DNA of 64,000 nt from Plantago ovata. Taxonomy: Eukaryota; Streptophyta; Magnoliopsida; Lamiales; Plantaginaceae. The translations under genes were made by a program, and so were the position numbers. The stretch lies in assembly GCA_028274465.1 (NCBI GenBank), contig CM051455.1, positions 126,639,462 to 126,703,461 on the forward strand. The letters are read 5' to 3'. Every line of letters starts with the position of its first letter. Position 1 is the stretch's first letter. Below are positions 32,801-43,963 of this stretch, piece by piece. The notes under the pieces are model-generated. The model made no database searches, was not told the origin of the DNA, and saw nothing but the letters and a program-made list of their open reading frames with translations.

Positions 32801-33327
32801 TCAAGACAAAGTGAGATGTGGATACTGTCTGGATAGAGATTCTGCTCTCTCCCATGTTGCAGTTGCAGTAGGGAAACCGACCCAATGAACAAGATACTCA
32901 ACAACATGTCGATTTCTGAGAGGCACAAGACGTCGATCTAGTACTGCCAAAGGGTAAGTCATCGGAACCCCATCGCTAGTGAGTTCTGGCAATTGAGCAA
33001 TTGGGGTAAATCGAGTCTTAATCTTATTTTTGAGCAGGGAAACATGGAAGATATCGTGCATCTTGGTGTGGGAGGGCAAAGCCAGCTTGTATGTTACAGG
33101 CCCAATCCGATCTGTGACTTGGAAGGGACCGAAATATTTGACAGAAAGCTTGGTTTGACGTTTAAGCAAGGTGTTGCCAGATTTGAAGGGTTGCATCTTA
33201 ATGAAAACCCAGTCGCCTACTTCGAACTCTCTTTCAGTACGGTGAGAATCCGCATAAAGTTTCATTCTTTGTTGAGCCAGCTCCATGTTTTCTTTGAGAA
33301 TTTGTAACATTTGTTGTCTGTCATGAA
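32801..33327 (-). pseudogene. Chromovirus integrase C-terminus and chromodomain
   Basis: Reads [32 protein letters not shown], then [22 protein letters not shown] and [11 protein letters not shown]. It ends in a chromodomain: [32 protein letters not shown], with LSRQYP behind and a stop at 32801. Chromodomains of these elements steer integration to marked chromatin. The segment is separated from the integrase core (34637 onward) by the hAT insertion and the tandem duplication. Confidence 0.87.
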
Positions 33328-33477
33328 TAGGGATGACAATTTGGGCTGCCCGGCCCGATATACCGGGCCCAGGCCCGGCCAAGAGAAGCCCATGGGCCGG
33401 GCTTGGGCTTATAGCTAGGCCCATGGGCCCGGGCCTAACATCTTGGCCCGGCCCATGATTATATATAAGATTTATGT
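33328..33477 (+). mobile_element. Duplicated partial hAT 5' end
   Basis: Begins TAGGGATGACAATTTGGGC after GTCATGAA, like the full copy at 33929, but has no 3' end. It lacks about 11 bp present in the full copy. It arose with the tandem duplication and not by its own insertion. Confidence 0.85.
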
Positions 33478-33498
33478 TATATATATATATATAGATAT

Positions 33499-33578
<80 letters not shown>

Positions 33579-33581
33579 ATA

Positions 33582-33624
<43 letters not shown>

Positions 33625-33656
33625 ATATCTATATATATATATATATATATAGATAT

Positions 33657-33696
<40 letters not shown>
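33478..33696. repeat. (TA)n microsatellite with CATACATATA interruptions
   Basis: Over 200 bp of TA repeats broken by ATATACATACATATAT and GTATGTATATATCT blocks, which are themselves inverted and repeated. Confidence 0.95.
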
Positions 33697-33697
<1 letters not shown>

Positions 33698-33928
33698 CAG
33701 GCCCAATCCGATCTGTGACTTGGAAGGGACCGAAATATTTGACAGAAAGCTTGGTTTGACGTTTAAGCAAGGTGTTGCCAGATTTGAAGGGTTGCATCTT
33801 AATGAAAACCCAGTCGCCTACTTCGAACTCTCTTTCAGTACGGTGAGAATCCGCATAAAGTTTCATTCTTTGTTGAGCCAGCTCCATGTTTTCTTTGAGA
33901 ATTTGTAACATTTGTTGTCTGTCATGAA

Positions 33929-34069
33929 TAGGGATGACAATTTGGGCTACCCGACCCGGGCCCGGCCCGATATACCGGGCCCAGGCCCGGCCAAGAGAAG
34001 CCCATGGGCCGGGCTTGGGCTTATAGCTAGGCCCATGGGCCCGGGCCTAACATCTTGGCCCGGCCCATG

Positions 34070-34166
<97 letters not shown>

Positions 34167-34628
34167 CTATTGAATTTATAATATTTATACACTTATATTA
34201 TTAAATGATGTTGTACTTTACACATTTGTAATACTTTTCTATACATATAAGATTTCAAGTGATATACAATCATTTTATATATTATATTTTTAGTATATTT
34301 ATATAATTTATTAAGTAATTTAATATTAACTAATTTGAATATGTCAAATAAGGAAGTTCATGATAAATTTCAAATGATATAAGGTGATATCAAATATTTG
34401 ATATCAAGCAAAAAGATATCTATTAAATAGATTCATCACTCAACTAATACTACACTACATAAATAAAAATTTGAAAAAAAAAAGACATTTTGATAACTAA
34501 ATATTTGAAAAAAAAAAAAGAATTTTTTTAAAAAAAACCTTAGGCCCGGCCCGGCCCATGACGGGCCCGGGCTTGGGCCAGGCCCGACCGGGCCTCTGAA
34601 AGCCCGGCCCGGCCCATTGCCATCCCTA
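33929..34628 (+). mobile_element. Non-autonomous hAT element, GC-rich ends and TA-rich core
   Basis: 700 bp. Left end TAGGGATGACAATTTGGGC and right end GCCCATTGCCATCCCTA are imperfect inverted repeats. The 8-bp TSD GTCATGAA (33921-33928 and 34629-34636) indicates the hAT superfamily. Subterminal GGCCCGGGC runs surround a (TA)n core (34072-34165). No transposase. Confidence 0.85.
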
Positions 34629-34636
34629 GTCATGAA

Positions 34637-35160
34637 CTAGAGCTTGTGCTGCAGATCCCACTGTTTGCAAGTATGGACCGAGGGACAATTGTGGAGGAGA
34701 ATAACCATAAAGGGCCTGGAACGGTGAAGTCTTGATAGCACTGTGATTGCAAGAGTTGTACCACCATTCGGCCAAAGGTAACCATTGGACCCATTTCTTT
34801 GGTTTAGTATGTATCATACATCGTAGATAAGTTTCCAAGCAACGGTTTAACCTTTCTGTCTGTCCATCACTTTGGGGGTGATGAGTTGTGCTCATATTAA
34901 GCTTAGTGCCGAGTAACTTGAAAAACTCCTTCCAAAAAGCACTTTGGAAAACCACATCACGATCACTGACAATAATTTCAAGCACTCCATGTAATTTGTG
35001 AATCTGGTCTAGGTAGATTTGAGCTAAACCCTCAGCGGTGTATGGATGGGATAGGGGAATAAAATGGCCGTACTTGGTAAGTCGATCAACGATGACCCAA
35101 ACAACATCTTTCCCTCCAGAATTTGGCAAACCTTCGATGAAATCCATTGATATGTGAGAC
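34637..35160 (-). pseudogene. Chromovirus integrase core
   Basis: MDFIEGLPNSGGKDVVWVIVDRLTKYGHF contains the first catalytic Asp region. IIVSDRDVVFQSAFWKE gives the second Asp and HPQSDGQTERLNRCLETYLR the Glu (TER). WYNSCNHSAIKTSPFQALYGY follows. All three acidic residues are present. The frame differs from the zinc-finger part upstream (frameshift near 35150-35200) and is cut at 34637 by the hAT element. Confidence 0.85.
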
Positions 35161-36151
35161 CAAGGGCTTGAAGGAATGGGTAATGGCTGAAGTAATCCAG
35201 GATAAGAAATGGACTCATTTTACACTTCTTGCAAACATCACAACCCAGAACAAATTCTTCCATATCTTTCTTCATACCTTTCCAATAAAACAAATTCTTT
35301 GCCCTGAGATAGCTTGTATGAATTCCAGAATGTCCCCCTATAGAGCTCTCATGAATAGCTTGCAAAATCTTGAGTCTGACTCCACTTTTGTCACCAATGA
35401 CTAGTCTTCCTTTATACCTTAAAATGCCTTCCAAAATGGAATATTCAGGGACCTGATCCGGAGTGACCAAGCAAGTAGACATCAGGTTCTCTATATACTT
35501 GTCTCCTTGGTAACTCTGAATAATTTCCTCAACCCATTGTGGTTTGATGTGTGTAGAGATAGTACATAAGGCAGATTCATCTCCTTCCTTATCTGCCATA
35601 TACTCATACTTGCGGGAAAGGGCATCAGCTACAAGGTTGGATTTCCCTTGCTTGTATTCAATGGTAAAATCGTATCCCATAAGTTTGTACAACCACTTTT
35701 GTTGGAGAGAATTAGTGATCTTTTGCTCTTTCAAGAACTTTAAGCTGATATGATCTGTTCTTATAATGAATTTGGATCCAATAAGATAACTAGACCATTT
35801 CCCTATCGCCGTCATAATAGCTAGAAGTTCCTTCTCGTAAGTGGAAAGAGCTTGGTTCCTTTGACATAGTGCTTGACTAAAATAAGCAATTGGCCGCCCT
35901 GTTTGCAAAAGAACAGCACCATTACCACTTTGACACGCATCAGTTTCAATTTCAAAGGGTAAGGAAAAATCAGGTAGGGCTAGAATGGGTGCCTTGACCA
36001 ACTGGTCTTTGAGTTGCACAAAAGCTTGCTCTGCTTCTTTAGTCCATTTGAAATGCCCCTTCTTTGTCATTTCAGTAAGTGGTCTAGCAACCACTCCATA
36101 TTTGGGTGAAAACCTCCGGTAGTATCCGGTAAAACCAAGAAAACCCCGCAA
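35161..36151 (-). pseudogene. Chromovirus RNase H and integrase zinc finger
   Basis: GFTGYYRRFSPKYG and FEIETDACQSGNGAVLLQ begin the RNase H region, continuing with RPIAYFSQALCQRNQALSTYEKELLAI and VADALSRKYEY. The RNase H Asp usually written TDAS is followed by Cys here. The HHCC finger HESSIGGHSGIHTSYLRAK ... CDVCKKCK follows. The frame then departs from the integrase core. Confidence 0.85.
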
Positions 36152-36183
36152 TGCTCTGAGAGTCTTAGGTAATGGCCAATCAA

Positions 36184-37064
36184 CTACAGTTTGGATCTTG
36201 TCCGGATCCGTTCAATTCCCACGCCAGCAGCACTAATGATATACCCAAGATAATCCACTTGTGGAATGACAAATGAACACTTAGATTTTTTTGCATATAG
36301 CTCATGATTCCTCAAAATTTGAAGAACTTGGAGTAAATGGAAACAATGCTCATCCAAGGTCTTGCTGTAGACTAATATATCATCAAAAAATACCAAAACA
36401 CTCTCCTCAAATGATCGGCAAAAATCTCATTCATGAGTTTTTGAAAGGTGGCCGGTGCATTAGTTAGCCCAAATGGCATAACATTAAAAAACTCATATTG
36501 GCCATGATGAGTGACAAAAGCAGTCTTCTCCTTATCACTATCCTTGAGTCTGATTTGAAAGTATCCTTGCCTCAAGTCCAATTTGGAAAAAATAGTGGCC
36601 CCATGTAACTCAGAAAGAAGATCCTCTATAATCGGCATAGGAAATTTATCTTTGATAGTGATATCATTAAGCTTCCTATAATCAATGCACATCCTCCATG
36701 TGGAATCTTTCTTTTTAACTAATAGAACGGGAGAGGCAAAAGGGCTACAACTAGGATTAATGAGACCTTGTTGCAGCATTTCATTAACTAACCTTTCTAT
36801 CTCATTTTTCAGGGCATGTGAAACTCTATAAGGCCGCTGCTGGATGGGTTGGGCTCCTTCCTTCAAAGATATGTTGTGCTCAATATGCCTTATTGGCGGT
36901 AGACTTGTAGATTCCGCAAAAACATTTGGAAATTGCAGCAAAATGTTCTCCACACAAGCAGGTATATTAAATTGTGGATTTTCTGTTGTTACTTGGAACA
37001 GGTGCGCCATGAGTCCATGGGATGATTTATGCAAAAAGTTTCTGATCCCTTTCCCACTTAGCAT
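36184..37064 (-). pseudogene. Chromovirus reverse transcriptase
   Basis: [52 protein letters not shown] are intact. A frameshift near 36390 separates them from the catalytic [35 protein letters not shown] follows, and a further break comes at about 36184. RT activity would be lost. Confidence 0.88.
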
Positions 37065-37573
37065 ATTAAGATTTGATCTTCCTTTTCACCTTCTAGTTGA
37101 ATTTGTTTGCCTTGTTTAGTAACAACTAAACAGTTCTTCTTGAGAGAGAAGGTAATAGGATCATGCTTCCACATCCAATCATTGCCCAAGATAATATCAC
37201 ATCCCCCAAGAGGAATGATTCTCAAATCTGCCTCAAACTTTGTTCCAGATGTACTCCATTGAAATGAGCTGCATTTTTCTCTACTAATAGTCCTTTCCCC
37301 ATTTGCCACAGTAATAACCCAAGGAGGAGTAGCCTCGACATAGCAATTTAATTCAGTTGCAGTAGTTTGATTCAAATAACTATGGGTGCTGCCACTATCC
37401 ACCAAAATCACTAGTTTCCTTTCGCCATGTAGACCAGTTACTTTCAGTGAGTTGTGGGTTCGACTTCCATGGAGGGCGTGCAAACTGATTTCACCATCAG
37501 CAGGTAATTCTCTCTCTTCTTCTGTAATTTCAAGCTCCATTGTTTCTTCCTCTTTTTCCTCAGTCAGTATCAC
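37058..37573 (-). pseudogene. Chromovirus protease region
   Basis: KLVILVDSGSTHSYLNQTTATEL carries the active-site DSG. LGGCDIILGNDWMWKHDPITFSLKK is the conserved C-terminal segment. It is out of frame with the gag part upstream. The open frame is undamaged within the domain. Confidence 0.85.
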
Positions 37574-38814
37574 CTGAAACAGTTTGGCACATTTGTGTCC
37601 AAAACTGTATTTTCATTACATGTGAAACATAAGCCTTTGGCTTTGCGAGCATCATATTCAGCTTTAGACAGGCGTCTGATAGGGACTGAGCTCTCTCTAG
37701 CGAGCTGGGAATGATTATTTGTGGCTTGTGGTTGAGACATATGAGCCTGTTTAAAAGGAATTGCAGATGAGTGTGACTTGGCTGGAAATTTCCCTTTCTT
37801 GCTCCAGATATCAAGTGTATTCTCCATTAAACATGCCTGGTTCATAGCTCCTACGAGATTTCCCGGCTTAAACATTTGTGCCGAAACTCGTATTTCTTCC
37901 TTCAAACCCTTTAGGAAACAAGATATGTAGAAATCTTCAGTAATAGCCGGATGCTTGGCACGTACTAATGATTTCATCTCTTCGAATTGTTCGATGTAGG
38001 TTGCAACATTAGTTTTCTAGACGAGTTGCGTAAAGTCCATCACAATGTCCTCCTGCAGAAACTTCTCAAGGAGTAAATGACAAAAGACATCCCAATTGAT
38101 GTGTGGTTTGCCTTCAATATATTCGCACCACCATAAGTCCGTAGCTCCTGTGAGGTAGTAGGATGCATGCAGAACCTTGCTATTCTTGTCGATCTGATTA
38201 ACCTGAAAGTACTGGTTGGCTTTCCTGATCCATGAACGAGGATTATCACCTGAAAACTCAGGGAATTCGAGGCGGTAGACAGGTAACTGTGGAGGTGGTG
38301 CTGAAGACTGACCTCCCATATGGTAAGAGTGGATTTGCTGATTATAAGCAGGTGGTGTAGAGTATGGTTGTGTGAATTGAGCTATATGATGAGAGGGAGC
38401 ATGAGTAATAGGAGTCAGGCTATGGGTGTTGCGTAGAGGTGGAGCTATATATGGATCTGGGTTGTTTTTAAGGATGGTGGTGTCATCATCATCATCATCA
38501 TCATCACTCGCTACCTCACCGTCTTTTGGAACTAGAGCTTTTGACAGGGGAGGTTCTTTTGGCCTAGAATTTTGATGGAAAGCTAATAGTTGAGCCAGCT
38601 GCTCAGATAAATGTGACATGCCCAAATGAACCTCTACAAACTTAGAATCCATGGTCGAATTGACTACTGCAAGTTTAGAATCTACTGTAGTATTGAGAGA
38701 AGCAACATCAGCAGCAAATTTAGCTTTAATAGTATCTAAAACCTTACTACAAGTTAATATCTCAGAATCATGTTTTTTCTGAACTTCGAATAATTCCTTA
38801 AGACGAGCATCCAT
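37570..38814 (-). pseudogene. Chromovirus gag
   Basis: Likely start MDARLKELFEVQKKHD at 38814; the frame extends upstream into the LTR but that part is unlikely to be used. A coiled coil, an Asp run encoded by a (ATC)n tract (about 38479-38505) and the gag core YRLEFPEFSGDNPRSWIRKANQYF ... HASYYLTGATDLWW follow. A frameshift or stop near 38015 precedes EEIRVSAQMFKPGNL. The zinc knuckle is broken: CFTCNEN is not followed by a normal GH..C. Confidence 0.83.
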
Positions 38815-38839
38815 GGTCACAACGGAATCAAATAAACCT

Positions 38840-38853
38840 GGCTCTGATACCAA
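38840..38853 (-). other. Primer-binding site of the chromovirus
   Basis: Minus strand TTGGTATCAGAGCC, complementary to initiator tRNA-Met, two bases after the 5' LTR. Confidence 0.9.
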
Positions 38854-38855
38854 TT

Positions 38856-39334
38856 TGCTGTGACCCAACTATACTAATAATCTTAATAGCAGTAATAGAT
38901 CAAGCAAAACACTGAATATAGAATAAGAACTGATAATTCATTAATAAGGTGAGCTGAGAGTTACAAATACCAACTGGCCGGAGGACTGAACGACAACCAA
39001 ACCTGCAGATTCCGGTGAATAGAAGATCAGAAGATGATAATTAGGATAAGGATGAATATGTGTATGAGAGTGTGAGAGGGATTATACCTCAACAAACTCC
39101 CGTAAGGTTCAATGAATCCATCCTTGCTTGCATAAATCCAGCTGAATGGATGACTGGCAGCTGTAAGTTTGGTTACCGGCTTAGCAAGTCCAAAACGGCC
39201 AATTTACCCCTTCTAGTAACAACTCGTAAATAACAACAGAAAGACAAGAAATTACAGCAAAATAAAAACGCAGCCTAAAGGAATAACTGAAATTACACTT
39301 TAATAAAAACCCCAACACGCTTTTGGACATAACA
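38856..39334 (-). repeat. 5' LTR of the chromovirus
   Basis: 479 bp, TGCTGTGACCC...GGACATAACA. It differs from the 3' LTR at about eight positions by eye. Confidence 0.93.
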
Positions 39335-39823
39335 GTACTCTCCGTTCAACTGGTCAGGGATGGTAGTCCACTGGGCGCCACCCTGTTGTGGTGGGAGCAT
39401 CTTGGCCCTGATGATCTGGCCTAGGTTGTGAGCCGCCTTTACCGCAAATAACCTGCAAAGAATAAGGCAATCATTAAGCAAACCTTCGTAATATATAGTA
39501 ATGAACTCAAGCCATAATACAACATTTTTACGTAAATATATAAGTTAAATCATAATACTTACTTGTCCCCGTTGGGGTAGAGTACATGCCTACCATTCCA
39601 CTGAAGACCGTCCATGGGTGATCTGTAGGGACAGTCATCGTCTGGCACGTGGGCCCATGGGTCACGGGGATCGCTCGAGCCCCTACTGGACTCAACTGGA
39701 GTCCCACGAGCAGCCGGGGAGCCGTGCTGTGAGCTAGTCCCGGTGTCATCTCCCTCAGTACGTGGTGACTGAGGAGTGCGTGGAATCTCATCCGGGTGTA
39801 GGGTGTAACGAGGCAGATTAGTT

Positions 39824-40090
39824 ACTAAAATCAGGATATTATAGTCGACCCATATTGAAACACTATTATGTAATAACTTTTCCATGTATCACTAATACTA
39901 ATCCGTATGAAACTATTAGAAACATAACTAATTTGTAATTAACCTCATGTAAACACTTCATATCCAATGTTAACTACAAGCTTTATTTCAAAATAAAAAA
40001 ATAAAATCTTCGAAAATTACACTTGATTTACATTGATAATTAACATAATTAGAAAATAAAATATGTCCCTAGAAGGCTAGAACGTGAATC
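39824..40090. other. A/T-rich sequence right of the CACTA gene
   Basis: Probably upstream intron or leader of the En/Spm-type gene. No inverted CACTA terminus is seen. Confidence 0.4.
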
Positions 40091-40098
40091 CCTATTAG

Positions 40099-40698
40099 CA
40101 GGGGCGGACCCAGCCTTAGGTCTAGGTTGGGCTCCAGCCCATGTTGGTCATTTTTTTTTTTTTAGATATGCATATATACAATTGTATTTCCATTGTAACG
40201 GTTTTTACAAGAAATTAAATTGCCTTCTAGCCCAATTGTAATGGTAGATTTAGATTACCTCATCCACCCAGGTTCAATTCCAGCTAATAGCATACATTAT
40301 TTTATTTTTATTTATTTTTATTATTATATCCATTTTACTTATTTTCTTATATAATTATACCCATTTTACTTTAAAAATGTTCCCTCAAGAAAGCTAACTA
40401 GTGAGAACTATTTTTATATACTTATACCCATTTTACTTAAAAAATGAACTATTTTCATATACTTATACCCATTTTACATAAAAAAAAAAGTCCCCTCAAG
40501 AAAACTAGTGAGAAATTTATGAAGGAATGGAGTGAGTATTTTTAAAAAATTTATCTAATAAAAACTTTAGAATCATGAAAAAAAATAATCATATATAAAA
40601 AAAAATGATCGAATTTTTTTTGATTCCGTCGCCATTGTAAAGTAATTTTTTATCGTTATTTTTAGCCGAGGTTGAAAAAAATTCTGGGTCCGCCCCTG
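40099..40698 (+). mobile_element. hAT MITE (CAGGGGCGGACCCAG family)
   Basis: 600 bp with perfect 15-bp terminal inverted repeats CAGGGGCGGACCCAG/CTGGGTCCGCCCCTG. The exact 8-bp TSD CCTATTAG lies at 40091-40098 and 40699-40706. No coding capacity. Near 40227-40281 it holds A-box- and B-box-like sequences resembling a tRNA promoter. Confidence 0.93.
40227..40281 (+). promoter_or_regulatory. tRNA-like pol III A and B boxes inside the hAT MITE
   Basis: TAGCCCAATTGTAATGG resembles an A box. GGTTCAATTCC, about 32 bases on, resembles a B box (GGTTCGANTCC consensus). The spacing is close to that of tRNA genes and tRNA-derived SINEs. No foldable tRNA was recognised. Confidence 0.45.
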
Positions 40699-40888
40699 CC
40701 TATTAGTACTAGTTTTTTTATTACTATGATGAGCAAGAGCAAAAGTAGAATTTCTATAAGGAAAATTTACATTTAAGGACAACATTATGCAAGGTTGTTG
40801 CATTGAGGATGTACTTCATTTTCAATATCTAAAATCTAAACTGGTTTGGTAAGTATGCAGGTGGGTTTATTTTGGGTTAAATGTATGG

Positions 40889-41411
40889 CGTGAGGTGTTA
40901 TCTCAACAACTGTTTCCGAACGCAATCAGGAAAAGATAATTGTCTCCATTAGGAAATCAATTCTTATTTGAATTCAATTCCTATTCGAATTCCTTTAGGT
41001 ATAGCTGCAAATTGAAGGCTATATAAAGGGGTGATTACTGCATGCTCATACCAGTGGAGACATAACAACACAACTTGAATACCCGGTTCGACTAGTTCGA
41101 AGGGTGATATTATATAGATTATAGGTTCTAGCTTTGAGAGACAGATTTGTTCTTGTTTCTTGCATACTGTTAGGGACTTGTAATTGGGATTGATATAATA
41201 TAGTGGAAGCTGGTGATCTCCGTGGACGTAGGTTATTTACAACGGAACTACGTTAAACTCTTGTGTCTTTCTTGCTTATCGTTCTTGCTCTGTTTTCTGT
41301 TTTGGTTGCTTGGGTGTGTGTTTGATTGGTGCAGCTGGTTCTTGGTGGTTTAGTTGTGTTGTGAGCTTTTGTGATTAGGTATAATCGACTATTGTTGAAT
41401 CGAACTCAACA
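40889..41411 (+). repeat. 5' LTR of the copia element
   Basis: Starts CGTGAGGTGTTATC (the partner has TGTGAGG, so the first base appears mutated) and ends GAACTCAACA. A TATATAAAGG box lies at about 41020. Confidence 0.9.
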
Positions 41412-41479
41412 ATTGGCGCCGTCTGTGGGAAGAAAGGTCGAAGGAATTTACCGGGAGAATCCAAAACTTGATATAGGCA

Positions 41480-42684
41480 ATGTCATCAACTAAAGTCGAG
41501 TTTGAGAAGCTGACGAAGCACACAGATTTCAGCCTGTGGAAACTGAGGGTTAAGGCCTTGTTATCGGAATATGGAGCTGACGATGCTCTGTTGGGGGATG
41601 AAGGTCTTAAGGATATTAAAGACGATGCAAAGAAGAAGGAAATCAAGAAGAAGGCATTCAATACACTGATTCACTCATTGAGCGACGAAGCATTGAGGGA
41701 GGTTGTTAAGTGTACTGATGCAAAAGAAATATGGGATAAACTTGAAAAAGTTTTATGGGGAAATCATCATCCCAGATGATGTATCTCAAGCAGAAGTTTC
41801 TTGGTTTTAGGATGGATGAAGGTAGGCCGATTCTGGAGCAGTTAGCAGAGTTTGACAAGATCACAACACACTTGGAGAACGTTGGTGATAAGACTACAGA
41901 CGCAGACAAAGCTATGGTGTTGCTCAACTCCCTTCCCAACTCCTATGAGAACTTTAGAGATTCGTTGATGTTTGGTAATGTTGAAGTAACTTTGGATTTG
42001 GTAAGAGAATCATTGAAGACTAGGGAGTTCCATAAGCAGAAGAATCTGCAGGAAGGTGGACATTCGGCTGAGAGTCTTGCTATGAAGTACCATGGTTCCA
42101 GGAAGGGTTCTTCTAGGGAAAGATTACCAAAGGAGAAATATAAGAAGCAAGAGAGTAAGAGGTCATCAGATTCTGTGGAGAATAGGAGGTGCTATCACTG
42201 TCACAATAAGGGACATCTCAAGAAGGATTGCCCTATGTGGAACAATAGGAAGCCAAAGAAATCTGGGGGAGAGGCAGGAACAGTTGACATAGCACAAACT
42301 ACACAATATTTTGACATCTCAGAGGTACTTAAGGTCTCTACTTCTAATATAGACTTATCCTGGATACTTGATTCTGGGTGCTCTTTTCATATGAGTTCGG
42401 TTAAAGAATGGTTTACAAACTTCAAATATGGGAAAGGTGGAACTGTACTTTTGGGGAACAGTCAATCATGCATGGTCAAAGGCATTGGTGATGTTAAATT
42501 GAAGTTGCATGATGGAACTGTTAGATTGTTAACTGGTGTAAGGTACATACCTGATTTGAGGAGAAATCTAATCTCACTTGGTCAATTTGATGCTATGGGA
42601 TATTCATGGTGTTCTGCGGGTTATGCACGGGGTTCAGGGGGGTGTTGGGTCAACACCTCAAACAACCTTGCTGGAAGGTGTTAA
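41480..42684 (+). pseudogene. Copia gag and protease, frameshifted
   Basis: Start MSSTKVEFEKLTKHTDFSLW at 41480. The gag core (ALLSEYGADDALL, REVVKCTDAKEIWDKLEKV) breaks near 41755 and resumes in another frame with MGKSSSQMMYLKQKFLGFRM. It runs through the zinc knuckle CYHCHNKGHLKKDC to the protease motif WILDSGCSFHMSS and RYIPDLRRNLISLGQFDAMGY. It breaks again near 42600, before the integrase part. Confidence 0.87.
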
Positions 42685-43963
42685 GAAGAATGGTCTATAC
42701 TATTTATCTGGTAACACAGTAGCTGGAGAAAGTGCAGCAGTTCATGGGAATGACAACACATATCTATGGCACAAGAGGCTTGGCCATCTTGGAGAGAAAG
42801 GATTGAAGGAACTTACCAAGCAGAGATTACTTGGAAGAGACAAGTTCACTAAGTTACCATTCTGTGAGACATGTGTGATGGGGAAGGCGCACAAGACTAG
42901 TTTCAACACAGGGAAGCATACTACTAAAGCTAACTTGGATTATGTGCATTCAGATTTATGGGGACCATCCAGGACACTCACTCAAGGTGGAGGTAAATAT
43001 TTCATCTCATTCATAGATGATTATTCAAGGAAGGTCTGGGTTTATATTCTGAAGTCTAAGGATCAAGCATTTAATCAGTTCAAGGAATGGTTAGCTGAGG
43101 TAGAGAATCAATAAGGAAGATCATTGAAGTATCTCAGGACTGATAATGGATTGGAGTTCTTATCTACTAAGTTTACTAATTTCTGTAAAGAGAAGGGTAT
43201 TACTAGACACAGAACAATTGCAGGTACACCACAGCAGAATGGAGTTGCGGAAAGAATGAATAGAACTCTATTGGAGAGAGCTAGGTGTATGTTACTGAGT
43301 TCTGGGGTAAGCAAATGTTTCTGGGGAGAAGCTATAGTTACAATAGCTATACTTATCACTAAGAGTCCAGCTGTGTCTTTGGAGTTTAAGACGCCGGATC
43401 AAGTGTGGACTGGGACAACTGGGCACTATTCAAAACTCAAGGTGTTTGGTTGCTTGGCTTTAGCACATATCAAGCAAGATAAGTTGGAAGCTAGAGCATT
43501 GAGGTGTATCTTTATTGGTTACCCAAAGGGGGTTAAAGGATATAAGCTTTGGTGCATAGAACCTGGAAAGGGAAAGTGTATTATAAGCAGAGATGTCCGG
43601 TTTAATGAAGATGTGTTACCTCTGAAGGACAAGCAGGCAGGTGTTGACAGAGGGGGTTCACCCAACCCCGTACTCAACCTCGACTCTGCAGAAAATACCA
43701 GAATTCAGTTAGAAGATGAGAGAGTTCACTCTCAGGTGGAGCCCACAGTGGAGGATGATATTGCGGATGTTGAGATTATATTACCAGTGAATAAGGAATC
43801 TAGTAGTAGCTCAGAGTCAGATGGTGATGATCGACTTGATGAGGAAGTTGGTGAAACTTCAAACTATCAGCATACAAGAGATCAAGGAAATGCACAGGGA
43901 ATTTCAGTTGAGGTGGAGTCTGAGGATGAAACTGATATAACACCTGGAGAAGTTGTTTAGTCT
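42640..43963 (+). pseudogene. Copia integrase, one in-frame stop
   Basis: The zinc-binding pre-integrase region is TYLWHKRLGHLGEKGL ... CETCVMGKAHKTSF. Core motifs are LDYVHSDLWGPS and FIDDYSRKVWVY. A TAA at 43112-43114 interrupts the frame, which continues with KYLRTDNGLEFLS and GVAERMNRTLLERARCML, so the acidic triad is present. C-terminal VFGCLALAHIKQDKLEARALRCIFIGY follows. The acidic linker ends in a TAG at 43961-43963. Confidence 0.87.

Larger units (their letters stand above)
33096..34070. repeat. 601-bp tandem duplication spanning integrase sequence and hAT end
   Basis: 33096-33477 recurs at 33697-34070 almost unchanged: ACAGGCCCAATCCG, integrase C-terminal codons, GTCATGAA, then the hAT start. 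The copies join in a (TA)n tract where ...ACATACAG meets GGCCCAATCC. The same ACAG precedes the left copy (33096-33099). Confidence 0.93.
32294..39334 (-). mobile_element. Chromovirus (Ty3/gypsy with chromodomain)
   Basis: 7041 bp with 479-bp LTRs and TSD GTACT (32289-32293 and 39335-39339). The PBS TTGGTATCAGAGCC (tRNA-Met) and PPT CTCTGGGGGAAGTAA fit the minus strand. Coding order gag, protease, RT, RNase H, integrase, chromodomain, with several frameshifts. Short LTRs, the FFDDILVYS catalytic box and a C-terminal chromodomain suggest the Reina branch, though this was not tested. A hAT element and a 601-bp tandem duplication lie in the integrase C-terminal region. About eight LTR differences were counted by eye. 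Confidence 0.92.
30975..39823 (-). pseudogene. CACTA (Ptta/En/Spm-type) transposon gene, split by a chromovirus
   Basis: Minus-strand exons with good splice borders: about 39823-39559 (LPRYTLHPDEIPRTPQSPRT), 39452-39335 continued after the insertion at 32293-32274 (FAVKAAHNLGQIIRAKMLPP ... YFEELR), 31984-31685 (FLPKALLGPLWYCFNAHGSS ... KGMVNTMKARRTDGLGKPSW), 31533-31438 and 31340-30975. The last exon has a charged coiled coil and a Pro-rich tail. The KGMVN...W pattern belongs to the plant En/Spm-type transposase family (Transposase_24), a DNA-binding CACTA accessory protein. The 7-kb chromovirus sits in exon 2 with TSD GTACT. Apart from that insertion the exons read open. The first exon start is uncertain. 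Confidence 0.75.

Noticed and set aside
33443-33911. Long frames rich in Tyr and Ile
   Set aside because: Translation of the (TA)n microsatellite.
40099-40698. SINE instead of MITE
   Set aside because: Perfect terminal inverted repeats and an 8-bp duplication identify a hAT element; the pol III-like boxes are noted separately.
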